Positions 10,398 to 23,900 of a stretch of 64,000 nucleotides of DNA are shown piece by piece; the stretch's first letter is position 1; each line of letters begins with the position of its first letter. The DNA lies in NCBI GenBank assembly GCA_903632075.3, contig CAHIKZ030001814.1, positions 186,001 to 250,000 of the forward strand, in the 5' to 3' direction. The stretch comes from Acanthosepion pharaonis (lineage: Eukaryota; Mollusca; Cephalopoda; Sepiida; Sepiidae). Both the position numbers and the translations under genes were made by a program. Below the pieces are notes generated by a model. The model was not told the origin of the DNA, searched no databases, and saw only the letters and a program-made list of their open reading frames with translations.

Positions 10398-11090
10398 TTA
10401 TCTTTATATTCAGTTCTCTCTCTTACTCATTGTCCTTTCTTTTCTCTCTCACGTTTCCTCTTTTCTTTCTCTCTTTTTCTTTACACAAATTCAATTTCAC
10501 ACACGGCTGCAACAGAGATATATACTTTCTTCCTCCTCTCTGGTCTTCTCTTTTCTTTCTTCTTCTTTACACAGTTCAGCTTCAAACATGGTCCGGCTGC
10601 AACAGAGATATATACTTTCTCCTTCTCTCTGGTTTTCTCTTTTCTTTCTTCAAACACAGGCTGTATTCTCAGTGTACAAATTTCCTTGCGTCTTCTGTGA
10701 TAAATAACTTGATTTATTTTCTTAAATTTGGAGTTAACGAACAGAAATATACATCCTTATATTTCTTATCCGGAGTTGCTTATGATGAATTGGACAAGTT
10801 CCATCATTACCAATATGAGTCTCATCTTTCTGTTCATAAATTATCAGCGCTTCGATTTCGTGCCTTGCTCTTTCAAAGACAAGACAGCAACTGACTTCCA
10901 AGAAATTTTCTAATTCCCATGTGTCCTGCATTTTGGTGCGAATTCCAGTTCCTGCTGCTTCATGACCTTACGTCAGTCCCCTGTCTAGATTCTGTCTAGA
11001 CGTCTGTTGCTACGGATAACTGGGTCAGTCAACCCCTTGACTTGCTTTCCCAAAATGTCTCGAAACTCCCACATGACCTCTTCTATTGTC
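10398..11090. repeat. Pyrimidine-rich right flank with a 90-bp tandem duplication
   Basis: CGGCTGCAACAGAGATATAT starts at 10504 and again at 10594, each followed by a CT-rich run, giving a 90-bp unit with a partial third unit upstream. The 202-codon frame over this stretch (10286-10894) begins in the LTR and is not a gene. Further right is a TCTAGA-containing segment (10981-11000). It is probably the older element into which Copia jumped. Confidence 0.6.
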
Positions 11091-13061
11091 AAGTGGAGAT
11101 TAACCTTAATATATGTGTGCATGCATGTTTGGGCTATCTGCATTTGTAACACCAATGCATAATAATAATTCTAAATTTAAAACATTCAGACAAATTAATG
11201 AATTTATCACTTGAACATTCAGGAATTTTCACTTGCCAATCACTATATAATTAAAAAATTAACAAATTAAAATATGGTTATGAGTAAATTCTGAATGTTT
11301 GAACAAAAACTTTTAGTAATATTAGCTGTTTCCTTATAAAGAAACATATAGCATTCACTAACAGAGCAGCCAATACTACTTTCAGTTGAAATGTATAAAA
11401 TCTTTCTATTAAAACAATTTTCAAGAAAAAAAAAAAAAACTTTCTCAAATACAACTGTTATTGCTGCTTCCAATATTGATGGGGGCTTCCTTTCTAAACT
11501 TTTGTTTAAAGCTGTGTGATGTATCATCTTATATCAATATTTTCTCTTTGATTTTCATGTGCTATTTTAGCTGTTGGTTTTGTCGAAAGTTTTCAAATGA
11601 CGTGATTTCTGCTACTTGGCACAGTTGTCTGTGACTCTGTAGCACCAGTTCATGAAGTTGAAAAAATGATGGTGTTTCCTAAGATCTACAGGGTTTGAAG
11701 TCATTTTTAACCATTGAGTTTAGACATTTTTAAACGAGTTTAACACCATCCATTCTTAGGATAATGTTTTGGTTTCATAGCATCTTGTGGTGTCGAGCAA
11801 AACAACCCTAGTTCAGCCTATTCCATGTTCAATTTCTTTATCTCCTTTACTGAAGTTGTTATAACTGATTCATACACTGAGGTATTTGAAGTATTAAGTA
11901 GTTACTAATTCCCCATCTTGAATTTTTATGATGGTTTCAGGTTATGCACCACCACCGTTTTCATTCCAATTCCAGATCATAGTTTACACATTTGGAAAGG
12001 TTTATTTTGAGTCCCATTTCTTGGAATACATTATGGATAAAACTTTCAATGAGGATTATAAATGCCATTAATTTAAAAGTTTCATTATATTAAAATATCA
12101 ATTTTTAAAAAAGGAAAATTAATCTATTTTTTTTTTTAACTAATGCAAGCAGGACTGTTAGTGTTATGATTTTTTTATTTGCTGGCAACTGAAGTTGTAG
12201 ATTAACTGTACTTGTTTTATAGTTTCAATTTCTTTTTACACCATTTAACAAGAGATAAAAATATTTTTTTAAAAATTGTCTTCCCTGTTGCCATGCTAGT
12301 GAATAGTTTATGATATAGTATAACAAAACAGACATGCCATTTAGATGGAAAAATTTAAGAAATGATTCATATAAAAAAAAAGGTGAGGGACATCAGAGTA
12401 GAGGAAGGCATGAACTTGAGGCTCTAAGGTCACATTTACATGCAACCAGATACCACAAGCAAATATTAAAGCAATGTAATTAGATAATAGATGGAAAATA
12501 TAATTAAGAAATGGAATGGATAGAGCAATGAAAAATTCAAGGAATGAAGTCAATTATGTTAAAAAATAGGTTACAGAAATCTTTCTAATTGAAACAACTC
12601 GCTTTCCACAGATTTTTTTTTCTTCCATTTGATTCTAATAGATTTGAGACAAATATAAAACTATTTAGTTAATAAAATGTATAAATTAAAAGAACAAAAA
12701 CAAAACAAAAGCATTGCAGATTTCAAAAGTGCCAGATTAACCAAAGGAAGTTTAGAACAGTAATTTCTATACTTTTTTCTGATTAATACCCTACTTGGTT
12801 TCCAGGCTACATTACTAGTACCCTCAACTACCATATACAATGAGCATGTATTTCCTTCTTACTGTAAATTTAAAACAATACCTAATCTAATATTTGAATG
12901 TCACCATACCTGTTAGGAGCCCTTTAATGTTGCAAACAAATCCTATAAAAGAGAATAATATTTTAGTAGGCAACACCTGTGATGTATTAGTAAAAAGTTA
13001 ATTAATTCCCTCATAACTAGCAGTTAGTTCTGCCATGGGTTGCTACAGATAAACATATAGG
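11091..13061. other. AT-rich intergenic stretch, nothing recognised
   Basis: Poly-A and poly-T runs and short chance frames only. Confidence 0.5.
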
Positions 13062-13215
13062 TACCTCCATGAAATCACTATAAAAAGAGAATAGCTTGAT
13101 GAAAAAGATGCCAACCTTGCAGAAAACAAAATTTTATCGTCTAAATGCTTATGTTATTATTAAGAGGAAAGACCAAAGTTTTTTTTTAATTACTTTTAAA
13201 AATTTTTCCTTCTTT
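13062..13215 (+). repeat. Left arm of a ~150-bp inverted repeat
   Basis: It starts ATAGGTACCTCC and matches the reverse complement of 14805-14955. Within it KTKFYRLNAYVI is encoded on the plus strand, and the same peptide (V for A) is encoded on the minus strand of the other arm. Arms this far apart could be termini of a 1.9-kb element or two opposed copies of one repeat. Confidence 0.65.
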
Positions 13216-14804
13216 TTAGAACATTCAAAATTTTGATTAAAAAAACCTTGTTTCTCTTTGTATTGCTGAAACTAGTAAAATAACAGACAATATTTAGCAC
13301 GTTTTTTGGGTATGACAAACATTAATTTGGAAAATCTTGCAAAAATAAAAATGATTGTCGGATGTTAATGAAACTTTCAGGAACTATTCACAGATCAAAA
13401 TTATTATAAATGTTTTTTTTTTATTAAAGTCATGGCAGAAATATTTTTTTTAATATTTATTATCACCCCCATAACTAATTTTATGAAAACGCTAGAAATT
13501 CGATTGCATTGGGTTTAGTGATTACAATAGTTAAAAGCACAAAGCTTTGAGGAATGCAAATCATGTTTTTTTGTTTTTAATTGGACACCCCTACCTGAAA
13601 ATCAGCTCTTAATTGTAACATACAAAACTTAATAAAACAAAGATATTATTTAATTTCAAATGCTTTTATTAGCTTTTAGTTGTTTTTATGAATATGGACA
13701 ATATTTTCTGAAAGCAAAATTGTTTTTGATGATAAATGAATTTTTAATACAATTATTTGTTATTTCTTAATTATAATAGATTTTTACATTTAAGTTGTTG
13801 AAATATTATAAAATTAGTTAAAAGCCATTTCGGGTTTCCTAAGTCTCCTTATGAGATAGATCTTCTTTTAGCATGTTGTAAATTGTATCATTTCAACTAA
13901 TCAGAAGATCCGCAGTAATTAAGAAATGTAATTTTGTGTTTATAATCGAGCTGTAATTATAAAGTACGGATGACCAACCAGAATACAATTAAGTTTTGTT
14001 ATTTGAGTTAAGCATTGTTCTCCGCTGTTAAGGCCTTTACTTTTGTGAAAGATGTGTAGAGAAGTTAATTTGATTTTTTAATTTCAACTGAGAAGGGTAT
14101 CTACAAGTATCAGTATCATCTTATGAAATTTATATGATCTTATTTTTATATTAATCTCAGTTATGACATTTTTCCATAAATGAAATATCAAAATTAATAA
14201 TAAAATGAATGGAAATACAAATAACACAGTAAAATGTAATAAATGTACATAAAATTATAGTATTTTATGTACACTTCTGATAAAATTTCATAAGAAAGGT
14301 ACCTATAAATTAATTAGATACCTTTCTTATGAAATATGAAATTTAATGTCACTCTTAAAAGTCTTATTTTAATTTCTTTATAATATATTTTCCATAAAGC
14401 ATCATAAACGTAAAGGTGAAAGCTAAGTACAAAAAAAATTAGAGCGCTGAAAGTTTTCCTTAAAAATAACGAGGTAAATAATTTGTTCACTTAAATGTAA
14501 ATTATTTCGCTTTTCTCCTTCCGTAGAACAAATTATCTTCATGGAATCCGTCAATATGTCATTCATCACCTGACAAGTGACGCGAAAGTTTATGACCCGC
14601 TTTGCTTTATTTTCAAATTACCTCTTTTTGGCGCAGAAGCTAAGTTAAGCTTGGTTCAAGATATTTTAAATAAACATTATAATTTCTGATTTTCTTAAAA
14701 TAAGTTTTGAAAAAATGATAATTGATATTTAAAAAAATTTCAAAGTTAGATTTCCAGTTTTTTTATAAATTGGAAAAAGAAAAAAAAAAAAAAAAAAAAA
14801 AAAG
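13216..14804. other. Interior between inverted arms, AT-rich
   Basis: No gene recognised. It contains a hairpin at 14285-14335: 17 bp (ATTTCATAAGAAAGGTA) pairing perfectly across a 17-base loop. It also has a Pu/Py-rich A-run at 14776-14804. Confidence 0.5.
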
Positions 14805-14960
14805 AAAATTTTTAACGATTAAAAAATGTAAAAAAATACTTTGATCTTTCCTCTTAATAACATAAACATTTAGACGATAAAATTTTGTTTTTGTCAAGTT
14901 TGGTGTCTTTTTCATCATGCTATGTTCTTTTTTTTTTAGCGATCTTGTGGAGGTACCTAT
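14805..14960 (-). repeat. Right arm of the inverted repeat
   Basis: The minus strand reads TMKK-like then KTKFYRLNVYVIKRKDQS within a 68-codon frame (14763-14969). The matching residues in the left arm suggest both derive from one coding repeat of unknown function. The outer end, GGAGGTACCTAT, is the complement of the left end. Confidence 0.6.
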
Positions 14961-15052
14961 GTAATGCATATTGACTTGTCATTTACTTTTTACTCAGAGT
15001 AAATATTTATGTAGATGAAACAAGATAGTACAAGTACACATCTAAAAATCTA

Positions 15053-15214
15053 GATGACCAGATGTTAGCAGCTGATGATCTGGCTCAATGGTGGAAGGAC
15101 TGGATGCATAGGAGAGAAAGTCTGATCTCATGGAATCCTGAAACTTTCTATGACCCCAGAATTGAGAGGGATTTCTGGTGCACAATATATGCGCATAAAA
15201 TGAACATACTATGA
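15053..15214 (+). CDS. Coding-like segment, unknown protein, partial
   Basis: 53 codons without a methionine start, preceded by AATCTAG (possible splice acceptor) and closed by a TGA at 15212-15214. Composition is strongly protein-like: rich in W, R, D and E, with SWNPETFYDPRIERDFW. I do not recognise the family. It may be an exon of a host gene on the plus strand, a processed fragment, or part of a mobile element. The splice-bounded exon at 15405 may belong to the same gene. Confidence 0.4.
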   Translation, partial: DDQMLAADDLAQWWKDWMHRRESLISWNPETFYDPRIERDFWCTIYAHKMNIL

Positions 15215-15404
15215 AATGAAAGTAGTTTCATTTGGTTTAGTTCAAATTTTCCTTGTTTTTTTAATTAAAAAAAAAAAAAAAAAATCAAAGAAAACCATGG
15301 TTAAAATAACTGATTATTTGGGATCACAAGTTGAACTGTTATAAACATCTTTCCACTTGGATGAACAGGCTTGAATTCTCTTAACTCATATGCTCTAAAT
15401 TCAG

Positions 15405-15476
15405 GAGGAATTTCACCCTGTCTTTTATGAGATATTCTCAGGAGTGGTGATAAAGAAAATCAAAAGCAACAGGCAG
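15405..15476 (+). CDS. Candidate internal exon, unknown gene
   Basis: The 72-bp stretch is preceded by a pyrimidine-containing acceptor (TCTAAATTCAG) and followed by a strong donor, GTAAGTG. It is open in phase 0 and encodes EEFHPVFYEIFSGVV and a basic tail of IKKIKSNRQ. No family recognised. It is short, so a chance match is possible, but both splice signals are good. Confidence 0.4.
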
Positions 15477-16357
15477 GTAAGTGTTTTTGATGTTTTCAAA
15501 AGTTTTGAGACTCCTGATTCAAATAGTGGTTTAAAAAAACATGAAGCTAGTTATGATAAATCCAAAATATTTGGCTTGTGAATACTACCAAAAGTAGTCA
15601 GACCTAAATTATAAAAGGAATATTCTATGAACACTGATGCAAAATTTTTGGGAATAATTCCATTACATTCTGTTAGCCATATTAATCAGTTCACCACACC
15701 AAAATTTGAATGATAGCCAGTATCTGCACTGGTTTTCAGCAACATTTTCAAGAGCCTAGCATTTTGGAATAGATATTGTGTAACTATTTAACCAACTTTC
15801 CTGGAGGTATATGAAGAGGTTAGTTGCAAAGGTAAAAATTAAAGACAAAATCTTAGAGGCATTAAAGTTAATTGACAGCCTTAAACCACTGGGTTTAGAT
15901 GATCTGTACACATTATCACAGGTTAATATTTTCTCTTGACAACTGTTTAGAGAAGCAGATATTTTTTAAAAGACCATACATGCTGGTAATAGATTACTAA
16001 AGGTCCATAACTCAGTATATTTGAAGATTGTTGCATAAATTGTTGGGCTTTGAGGTGATATACATTATAAAAGGAAAGAACACATTTAGATAATTTGCAC
16101 CTGATATACTGGTTTAAGAAAGAGCAAAACTAAATCTAGATTAATTCAAGGCATTTGAGCCAAAAATCATGGAGGTAACCTAGTTCAATTGTATTGATCT
16201 CCTAGTGCTAGGGTACAGTTAAATATTAAATAATTGAAATCTTACACAAATTTGTAGCAAATTTATTTTGACAGGGTCATCTACTGTTGCCCTTTACAAT
16301 CTTGCACTGGAACACTTGTTATGAGAGCAATGCTTTTAGAATCATCATCTAGCTATA
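15477..16357. other. Intergenic or intronic, nothing recognised
   Basis: AT-rich, no further exon found on either strand. Confidence 0.45.
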
Positions 16358-16816
16358 TGTTATAGACAAGCGTATGGTTGCAAGAAAGAAATACGACAAC
16401 AGCAGAAATAGATTTACGTGGTTTATTTCAACAGGAACGTGAGGGTTTGGGACAGCTACCTTGTGGTAAAGTTCATAAGCCGGTTTTCGAATCTGGTTGA
16501 TCTCTCATAGTAGTTCGCACATGATGACGGTGGTTGATGCTCTCCTGCTGCTGATCGCTTCTGGCCTGACCGTGACAGGTCTATTTTTTTCTGGCCACCT
16601 GTGGACTGCTGTTGAACTTCCGTGTGACCCCCTTTTTTTTATGGCTTAACAGGCTCAAAAAATGAAGCGAGTATAATTAGGAGGGAAGCATTTTTATTGG
16701 ACGAAAAATAGAGCACTTTAAATATTATTTTATTTTTACTTGACGGAACACGTGTGTAGGGAACATTTGTAAAGAAAGATAATGGTCATTTTGTGACGGG
16801 GTTTTGTCCCGTTTAC
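16358..16816 (-). repeat. LTR-like segment, probably solo
   Basis: It is GC-richer than its surroundings. Read on the minus strand it begins TGTAAACGGG, contains AATAAA (complement at 16422-16427) near the end, and ends TATAACA. TG...CA ends and a late polyadenylation signal fit an LTR. No target duplication was seen, so boundaries are uncertain. Confidence 0.35.
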
Positions 16817-17029
16817 ATCCGGTTCTCGCTCTTTAGTATTTGCCTGTAAATCAGCCGAGATATGTCTTATTTTATAACACATATAATAAGGTTACTCATC
16901 TTGCAAATCCTTTTATGTAGGGAGTCCAATCCTCTTAAGTTGCTTTATATCAGACTTATTGGTTTAGTGAATAATAAAAGCAAGGCTTTCATATTTGTGA
17001 TCTTGTCATTTTCATATGTCCTCTACAAA

Positions 17030-17200
17030 TGGGGCACCTTGAGGCAGTGTAATGGTTAGCAAGCTTGTCCTGATAGAACAATTACTATAGAGTAGTGAGT
17101 TTGATCCTCATTGGGTGCCCCCTACTTTTGGCCTTGTGCCACATCTAAGCTATGCTTGGAAAATCACTATCCTCTACACACTTTTATTCAATAATCCATT
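17030..17200 (+). repeat. tRNA-derived SINE
   Basis: The head has pol III promoter boxes: an A-box-like GTGTAATGGTTAGCAAGC (17047-17064) and a B-box-like GAGTTTGATCC (17097-17107), followed by a unique body. A tRNA cloverleaf is degenerate, so it is a SINE and not a tRNA gene. Confidence 0.65.
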
Positions 17201-17929
17201 TGTATTATCAAGCAAATTTGTTTTATAAATCATTAAAAATTCAGACTGCCAAGTGCTTTTTTTTGACAAATTTAGGCACCATATTTCAAATGATTATTTT
17301 TAGACATTTTCAGTAAATTAATCTGTAAACTGGAAAAAAAAAAAAAAAAAATCAATATTTGTTGTGTCACGAGAATTATGGAACCAGTACCAAAAGTGAT
17401 GAAAAAAAAAAAAAAAAAAAAATTTGACATCTTAAATCAAATCTATTATTTTATTTTTACTGTACTCCAAAGTTGAATGTCACCAACACTTTTTCCTTTT
17501 GAAACTAAGACATAGCATTTTGTTTTACTTGAAGTTATTTCTGAAACACTTTACTCTCCAACTCTAGAAAACAAGAATTATGAACATGCATTTGCAATAG
17601 AACAGCAGTTTATGATAAGCTGAACTTTTAATCCTGGACAGAGTCTGATCAAACAAAAAGAATCTTTTGCTAAAAAACATTATTAATACTACTGAATTTA
17701 GCTCAGTCTGGCACAATATAAAAGGGGCACAAAGTGAGGATTGCACATGTGACAGCAGCTAGTGTGGCTAACTGGCTAACCATTGCTTCATGAAGAAAGA
17801 AGTAATTTCATCTATTCATTTTAGGAACAGACCAGAATAGAAAGCGTTTAGTTTCTTAAGTAACATGATGAAATATAACAGAACTTCAACAAAGGTAGCC
17901 CATTTTCTTCCAAAATAGAAAATTAAACT
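17201..17929. other. Intergenic, nothing recognised
   Basis: Two A-runs (17333-17350, 17402-17421) and no supported gene. Confidence 0.5.
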
Positions 17930-18065
17930 TATTGTATAAATAGATGGCAGAACAGGAAGTGGGAAGGAGAGTAAAAAGACCAACATTGTTAAGAGCTACA
18001 AAGAACAGGAAGTAGTTATGGAGAGCCATAACTGTCCACATCCTAAAAGGGACATAGCACATAGA
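17930..18065 (+). pseudogene. Short 3' tail of the 240/3594 LINE family
   Basis: It encodes a remnant matching the C-terminus at 4505-4615: (K/R)WMAEQ then LLRATKNRK and W-RAITVHIL. 5' truncated and in pieces. Confidence 0.65.
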
Positions 18066-20994
18066 AGATCAGCAACTGTTCAAGTGAATAATTGTTGAAT
18101 TATTTTTAAGATTTGGGACTATATTTGCTATCTGTTTATGATCAATATTAAATAAGTTCTTTTCATGATATATAACATCTAAGGAGGATTTATTTTCCGT
18201 AAAAATTAGGAAAAAAATCCCAAATACACTAAGTGTGGATTAGTTGTATGTTAAGAGAAGGAAAATAATTTGGGGGGGGGGGAGCCTTCACAAAATTTGA
18301 AAAAAAAAATCAATATAACATTCATTCATTACTGACATTTTTAATGAAATTGCATAATTTCCTGAATTTTTGTTAATATTTAAAAAAAATCACATTCGGA
18401 GGTAGTATTTGTTATTTTTTGCCACAAAAAGTGCATGATTTTTTTTGGCAGTACTGTGAGCCATAATCGTACGTATTCCTAAATAATATCAAAATAAATG
18501 TTCTTCATATTCATTAAGCAAAAATTACTTTATAAAAAAAAAGAAAAGTTTGTCAGAAAAATATTAAAAATAGGATAGGTACCAGAAAAAATCTATTTTA
18601 TGAAGTAAAAAAAAAAAAACTGTAAAGAAAATGCTACTCTCCGTCTTTAAAAATTTTGCCAAACAACATTTGGAAATTTTAAACAAAATTTTATTCATTA
18701 ATGAATGAATTGCATAATAGTTTATTTTATCAGTCTGAAAACTCTGTAGAAATATTTTTGGGAGGGAGGGTCAGTTTCACACCCCCTTTTTTATTTCAGT
18801 AAAAAAAAGTCTATCAAATACCTCAAAGAAAGACGATCGCATTTAGATTTTTAAAAAGCCTTTGTTGAACATACAAAAATTTGTCACGAACTTTACCAAA
18901 ATAATTCAATAGATATTCTTTTTGAGATTTGGTGTTTGCATAAATGCCAAAAAATGTTTTGGGTTTAATTTTCTTTTTTAATGTTCACCCTGTACAATGC
19001 CCAAGAAGAGCTACTCGAGGTTTCCTCCGACCAATGAAGACATGTTTGAAAAGGGAAAACTCTAAAAATGTAAAGTTTAAATGCCATTTTTGAAGGTGAA
19101 CATTTGTTTTTTAAAGAATTTTTTTTCATTTTTAAAACTTATTTTTCTCGCTCTTTTGGGTGGCAGTAGAAGACTACTCTTGATGACCCGTGAGCTTGAT
19201 GACAGCTCATGGGCTACTGTGCATAAACGTCATTTTCGCTTTCAAAACGCAAGTATTACTTACAAAAAATCCAGTTAGTTAATCAATCCTTTAAATTTAC
19301 TTTTGAAACAAATATTAAATTTGATCTTTAAATTTGTTTTCATAGAAGTTAGAAGCGTGACTGTGCAACAGCAAATGTTTTTTTACATAATCTTTTTAAA
19401 AACTTTATTTACATACGTAAATTTAATTATTTTTCACACGGACTGGATTCTTTTTAAGGCTTATTTAATTTAAAAATGCGTTTTCTGTATTTTAAAGTAG
19501 AATAGTACCACTGACGCGTTAAAAAAGTATCAGGACAAATTTTCAAAATGTATAGGATTTTTTATTTGGTAAAAACCAAAACCTTACGAAAAAATATTTC
19601 AAACAAGTTACAAATGTTTGACTCTGAAGTAACATTCATTTTTTATGGGCACACAACAAAGACAGACGACACTAGTTGAGTTTTTAAAAGCAGACGATAA
19701 ATTTGTTTAACACACAAAAAAGAAAATGAATTTACACCGAGTCACAGTAAATATTAGTCAAGTGTAGTGTAATTCATTTTTTTGTGTGTAACTGTTGTAG
19801 TGTATGTAGTTACAAAAAATTAAACACATTGTGTGCCAAATGATGGCGAATACGTGTAAATAAATTATCAATGCAAATGAAATATGCTTTGATTTTTTTT
19901 TTTTTTTTCAATAAAAATTATAATGCCGCATAAAGTCCTCAAAAAACTACATACACTTCCCGAAATTTGGAAGGATGAAAAACAAACACAGCTGTTTAAC
20001 TACACATCGAAATGTAGCAAAAAATATTTTCGAAATTTATAAATTAAACAAGAGCCCAACGCAGTATCTGTTTTTTTTTTCTCTCTGAAAGACAGACGAA
20101 GCAAACTCAAACTCAACTCAAGGAGCTTAAATTTCTTATAGATGTTCACATCTGAATCTTGATATTGCAAAAATATTTTAGTGAAATCAATAATTTTTCT
20201 TTATAAAGCTACAAAAAATATTTGGCAATATCCCAATTTTATAAGTAATTACGATATATTGAAATAGAAGGGTAAAAACAATTTTTTTTTTATAATAAAA
20301 TAAGATTGTGTATATAATTCACTCATAAATAAATGTGCCGAAAAATTTAAATCGGTTAATTTCCCGATTTTGGGAAAATAAAAACAGGCAGTAGCGTTTT
20401 TTAGCTTTCGTTTCTGAAAAAGAAAAAAAACGTATCTATTTTGGTAGCTCTATGTAATACATTTTTAAATTATAAAATCGTTAAAACTTATGGGAATGAT
20501 ATAGGAAAAACATACCTTATCCAACGTCTACAATTTTTTTCTCGTTCAAATTTCCCGCTCTAAATTAATCACGTGACTGGAAAAGGAACTACTATTGAAT
20601 TGTGGTATTTTCAGCAACACCAAAAAAAAAAAAAAAAATGGAATTTCGTTTAATCGACTTCACCAATAATCTCCGTTTTTGTTAAGTGTTTAGCTAGATT
20701 GTTAATTAGCTTCTTGAAATTTTTTTACACTTTCCAGTCTACAACACTTATCATTACTCCACAAAAGTACGTGACCACTACTACTTAAATGAAATTACAT
20801 ATGGGTAAATGCTTTTTTTAATAGACATTTCACAATTTTCACTATAAAACAGGTATGTGGTGATACAAAAATTTAGTAAAAGTTCACTCAGACCTGTCAC
20901 CAGAATATTTTAAATAGGAGACTGGCATTTAAGTTAGTGGTGTTGTAACAATTTACTCACCAAAACTAGTTCTTAAACATTTTCACATTGGGGG
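18066..20994. other. Long AT-rich stretch, nothing recognised
   Basis: Poly-A/T runs (18272-18282 is poly-G), weak short palindromes and only chance frames. No exon with paired splice sites was found by eye. Confidence 0.45.
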
Positions 20995-23900
20995 CAGTGG
21001 TGGAATATAGGGGAAGGGGCAGCCACCTTGGGGCACACTGTCATAGAGCGCAAAATCGCTCAGTGGTTGGCAAGTTTATTGCCAGGAATGGGAGTGAATT
21101 GCAAGCAAAATGTTTCACTTCCAATATTTTCATCAAAAACGTGCAAAAATCTCGCTTAACTAACTAGACCCAATCTAACCAAACTTTTTTTTAGATCTGG
21201 TGAAAAATTAATACCAAGTTAAGTCAGGGTAGGCCAATTTTTAACACACTTCTTGGTGAAAGTGTTGGGAAATTAATTCGTAAAGTAGTGAAAGAGGACC
21301 TAAAATATTCACCTTTTTATTTACCTTAATATCCTTTTTGTGACTGCTCGCAGATCCTCATTTCGTTAACAGCGCATCATGAATTATTTTGGCAACAACA
21401 CTCAATAGTTTTTTTAATCATGCACCGTGTGGACAAAAGTGTATACAAGCCAAAATGTGTTAAAGAAACAACAAAAAGTGTTGTTTAATTCTGTTTTCCC
21501 TTGGTTGAAGCCAGATTGAAAAGAAAACTAATCCATAATATTTTAAGATCTATTCATAAGATTTCTTTGTATAATGTTAATAATGGCAATTTTTCTCCTC
21601 ACCTAAATTGGTAGACCATAGTATTTCAATCAATATATAAAAGATTTAGACATAATGATCTTATTGTAATTCAGTGCCGGATATAATGTGGGTTTTGATA
21701 CAAAAAGATTCAAAAGTTTTATGGCACATTTTTAGTTGTCGTTAGCGATGGCAAAAGATTTGCAGGGTGTTTTTTGTAGCCTATGTTACAATAGTATTGT
21801 TATTATTATTACATGATTATATTACGCTGAGAAGCTCAATGAAGGTCTTTGAAGTTTATTATGGAAAATTATGCACTCCCGCTGAGAATATAGGGAAAAA
21901 TGCTTTGTTGGAGCATATATGTATTGGGCTGTTAAATTAGGATAGATTCTTATATTGACCCCTTGTGTTTATTTCAGTCTCCATGGTAGTGTTGTCACAG
22001 TGTTATCACATTAAGGCTCCATGCTGCTGTTGTTCGGTTGACAATAAACAGGCGTATGAGACAAACTAGCCACACAATCTTTATATAAATGAGGGGGACA
22101 GCCATACTTTTATTTCATTTTTATTTCAGGCAGAGATTTTAAGAATGGAGTGATATCGACAACAAAAGAAGAAAGAATCTAGTGTGGAAGGAAGAAATCG
22201 TAGGAAAAGAGAACACGAAGATCTACAGAGATCCAGTCAAGTTATGAAGACGTTTCTAAAAATGCCATGTCCAGATAGAGATGGTGGCAATCGCATTGTT
22301 TCCCCACTTGTTCTTTCCACTGGCTTTGACTACACAGAGACAGCACCAGGGTTAGTGGAGCAATTGTCATCTTTACCAGTGCTGCCAGCACCAACATCTT
22401 TAGCACCCCCGCCACTACCATTGAAGGCAAAGCAAACAGTTTTATTGGAGATTTCCAATCAGCCTTCAGCTTCGTGTTATTGCTGATCTGATGAACATGC
22501 CCAATATGATGAAATTAAATATGCAGTATTAACCAAGAAAGATGTAGGTTGCTTAAATTTTGATGTAAATTGGGATAAACCACAAATTTCTGATGAACTA
22601 CACGTACAAATGGTGAAGATGGGTGCTAAAGCTTTTCAGAGATGCATATCAGAAGGATCTACGATTGACAGAATAATACTGAGGCATATGTAGGAACCAA
22701 AGCAATTGTGGAAGGATCTGCTCATGCATTTTGTGGACTGTATTGAGTTTTTGGTAACTCAATATCAAGAAGTCATTGCATCAAGTAATAATCCCAGTAA
22801 TTTTCTTGCACTTGTTAAGTTACTTAGCAAATACGACTCTCTGTTGCCATGTTACTTGGAGTGTCAAGTTGCATCCACATTCTGCAACATTGTTGTCTAG
22901 CAAGACACAGAATGAGTTCATTGAGCTACTTGGCAATAAAGTATTTCAGTCTATCCTACAGAGAGTCAAAAGAAACAGATACTATGGCATTATATTTAAC
23001 ACAACTCCCCACATTTCTTACAATGAATAAATGTCTGAAATTCTCAGGCTTGTCGATGCTGACAACAAATTTAAAACTGCTGTAGTTGAAGAAGTGTTCA
23101 TTGATTTTATTAAAATTCATGAAAAAGATCCCAAGAGTGTTAAAGAAGAAATTACCTCAAAATTGGAAAAAGATGGTTTTGATTTGAATGGCAGTTGTGG
23201 ACAGACATACGACAATGCTACAACAATGGCTGGGAATGTGTCCAGTATCCAGAAATGCATATCACAGAGAAAGCCGAAAGCAATCTTTGTGAATTGTGAC
23301 AACTATTCTTTGAACCTCATAGGAGTGCATGCAGCATTAGAACATATGTTTGCTATATCATTTTTTGGAGTTCTTGATTCATTGTACAATTTTTTTCTCT
23401 AGTTCAACAATACGGTGGGAGAAATTGAAGGAGACATTAGGGACTGCTGGAAAGTGGTCCCCTTTCAGCTTTCTAACTATGCTGCCATTTCGGGATGATG
23501 TCCTGATTTTCATCGACTGAGTACAGGAGATTTCAGTGACTTAGAATGAACTTCAATAAAGCTTGAGCTGACATTCAAAGTCTGCAACAATCTGTTATGA
23601 GTAAAAGGGATTCTTTCTGTAAAAATTCAATTGCAAAAGGTAAGGAAAAAATGCTTAAAACAGGGTATTGATGCTAGTCAACAGAGAAGGGTGCGTCAAC
23701 AATAGTTGAAGAAGAGACAAAAGATAAGTGTCTAAAAATGAGAAAAAAATGGATGTTACCTTGAAGGCAGTACTGGACTGGTTGAATACAGAACTGAAAA
23801 ATCGATTTACATGCTTGAGTCAGTTACATGAGTTATTTGGGTTCCTCTTGGATGCTGAAAGCTTCCTTGATTTGAACAAAGACACGTAGAAAAATGCAAA

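Noticed and set aside
10286..10894. 202-codon plus-strand frame
   Set aside because: It starts in the Copia 3' LTR and runs through CT-rich tandem repeats; composition is low-complexity (S, F, L).
16480..16510. tRNA-like B box (TTTTCGAATCTGG)
   Set aside because: No A box or cloverleaf at the right distance; lies in LTR-like DNA.
21673..21690. CAGTGCCGGAT as alternative left end of the hAT element
   Set aside because: No matching target duplication at the right end; the 20995 end has a 7/8 match.
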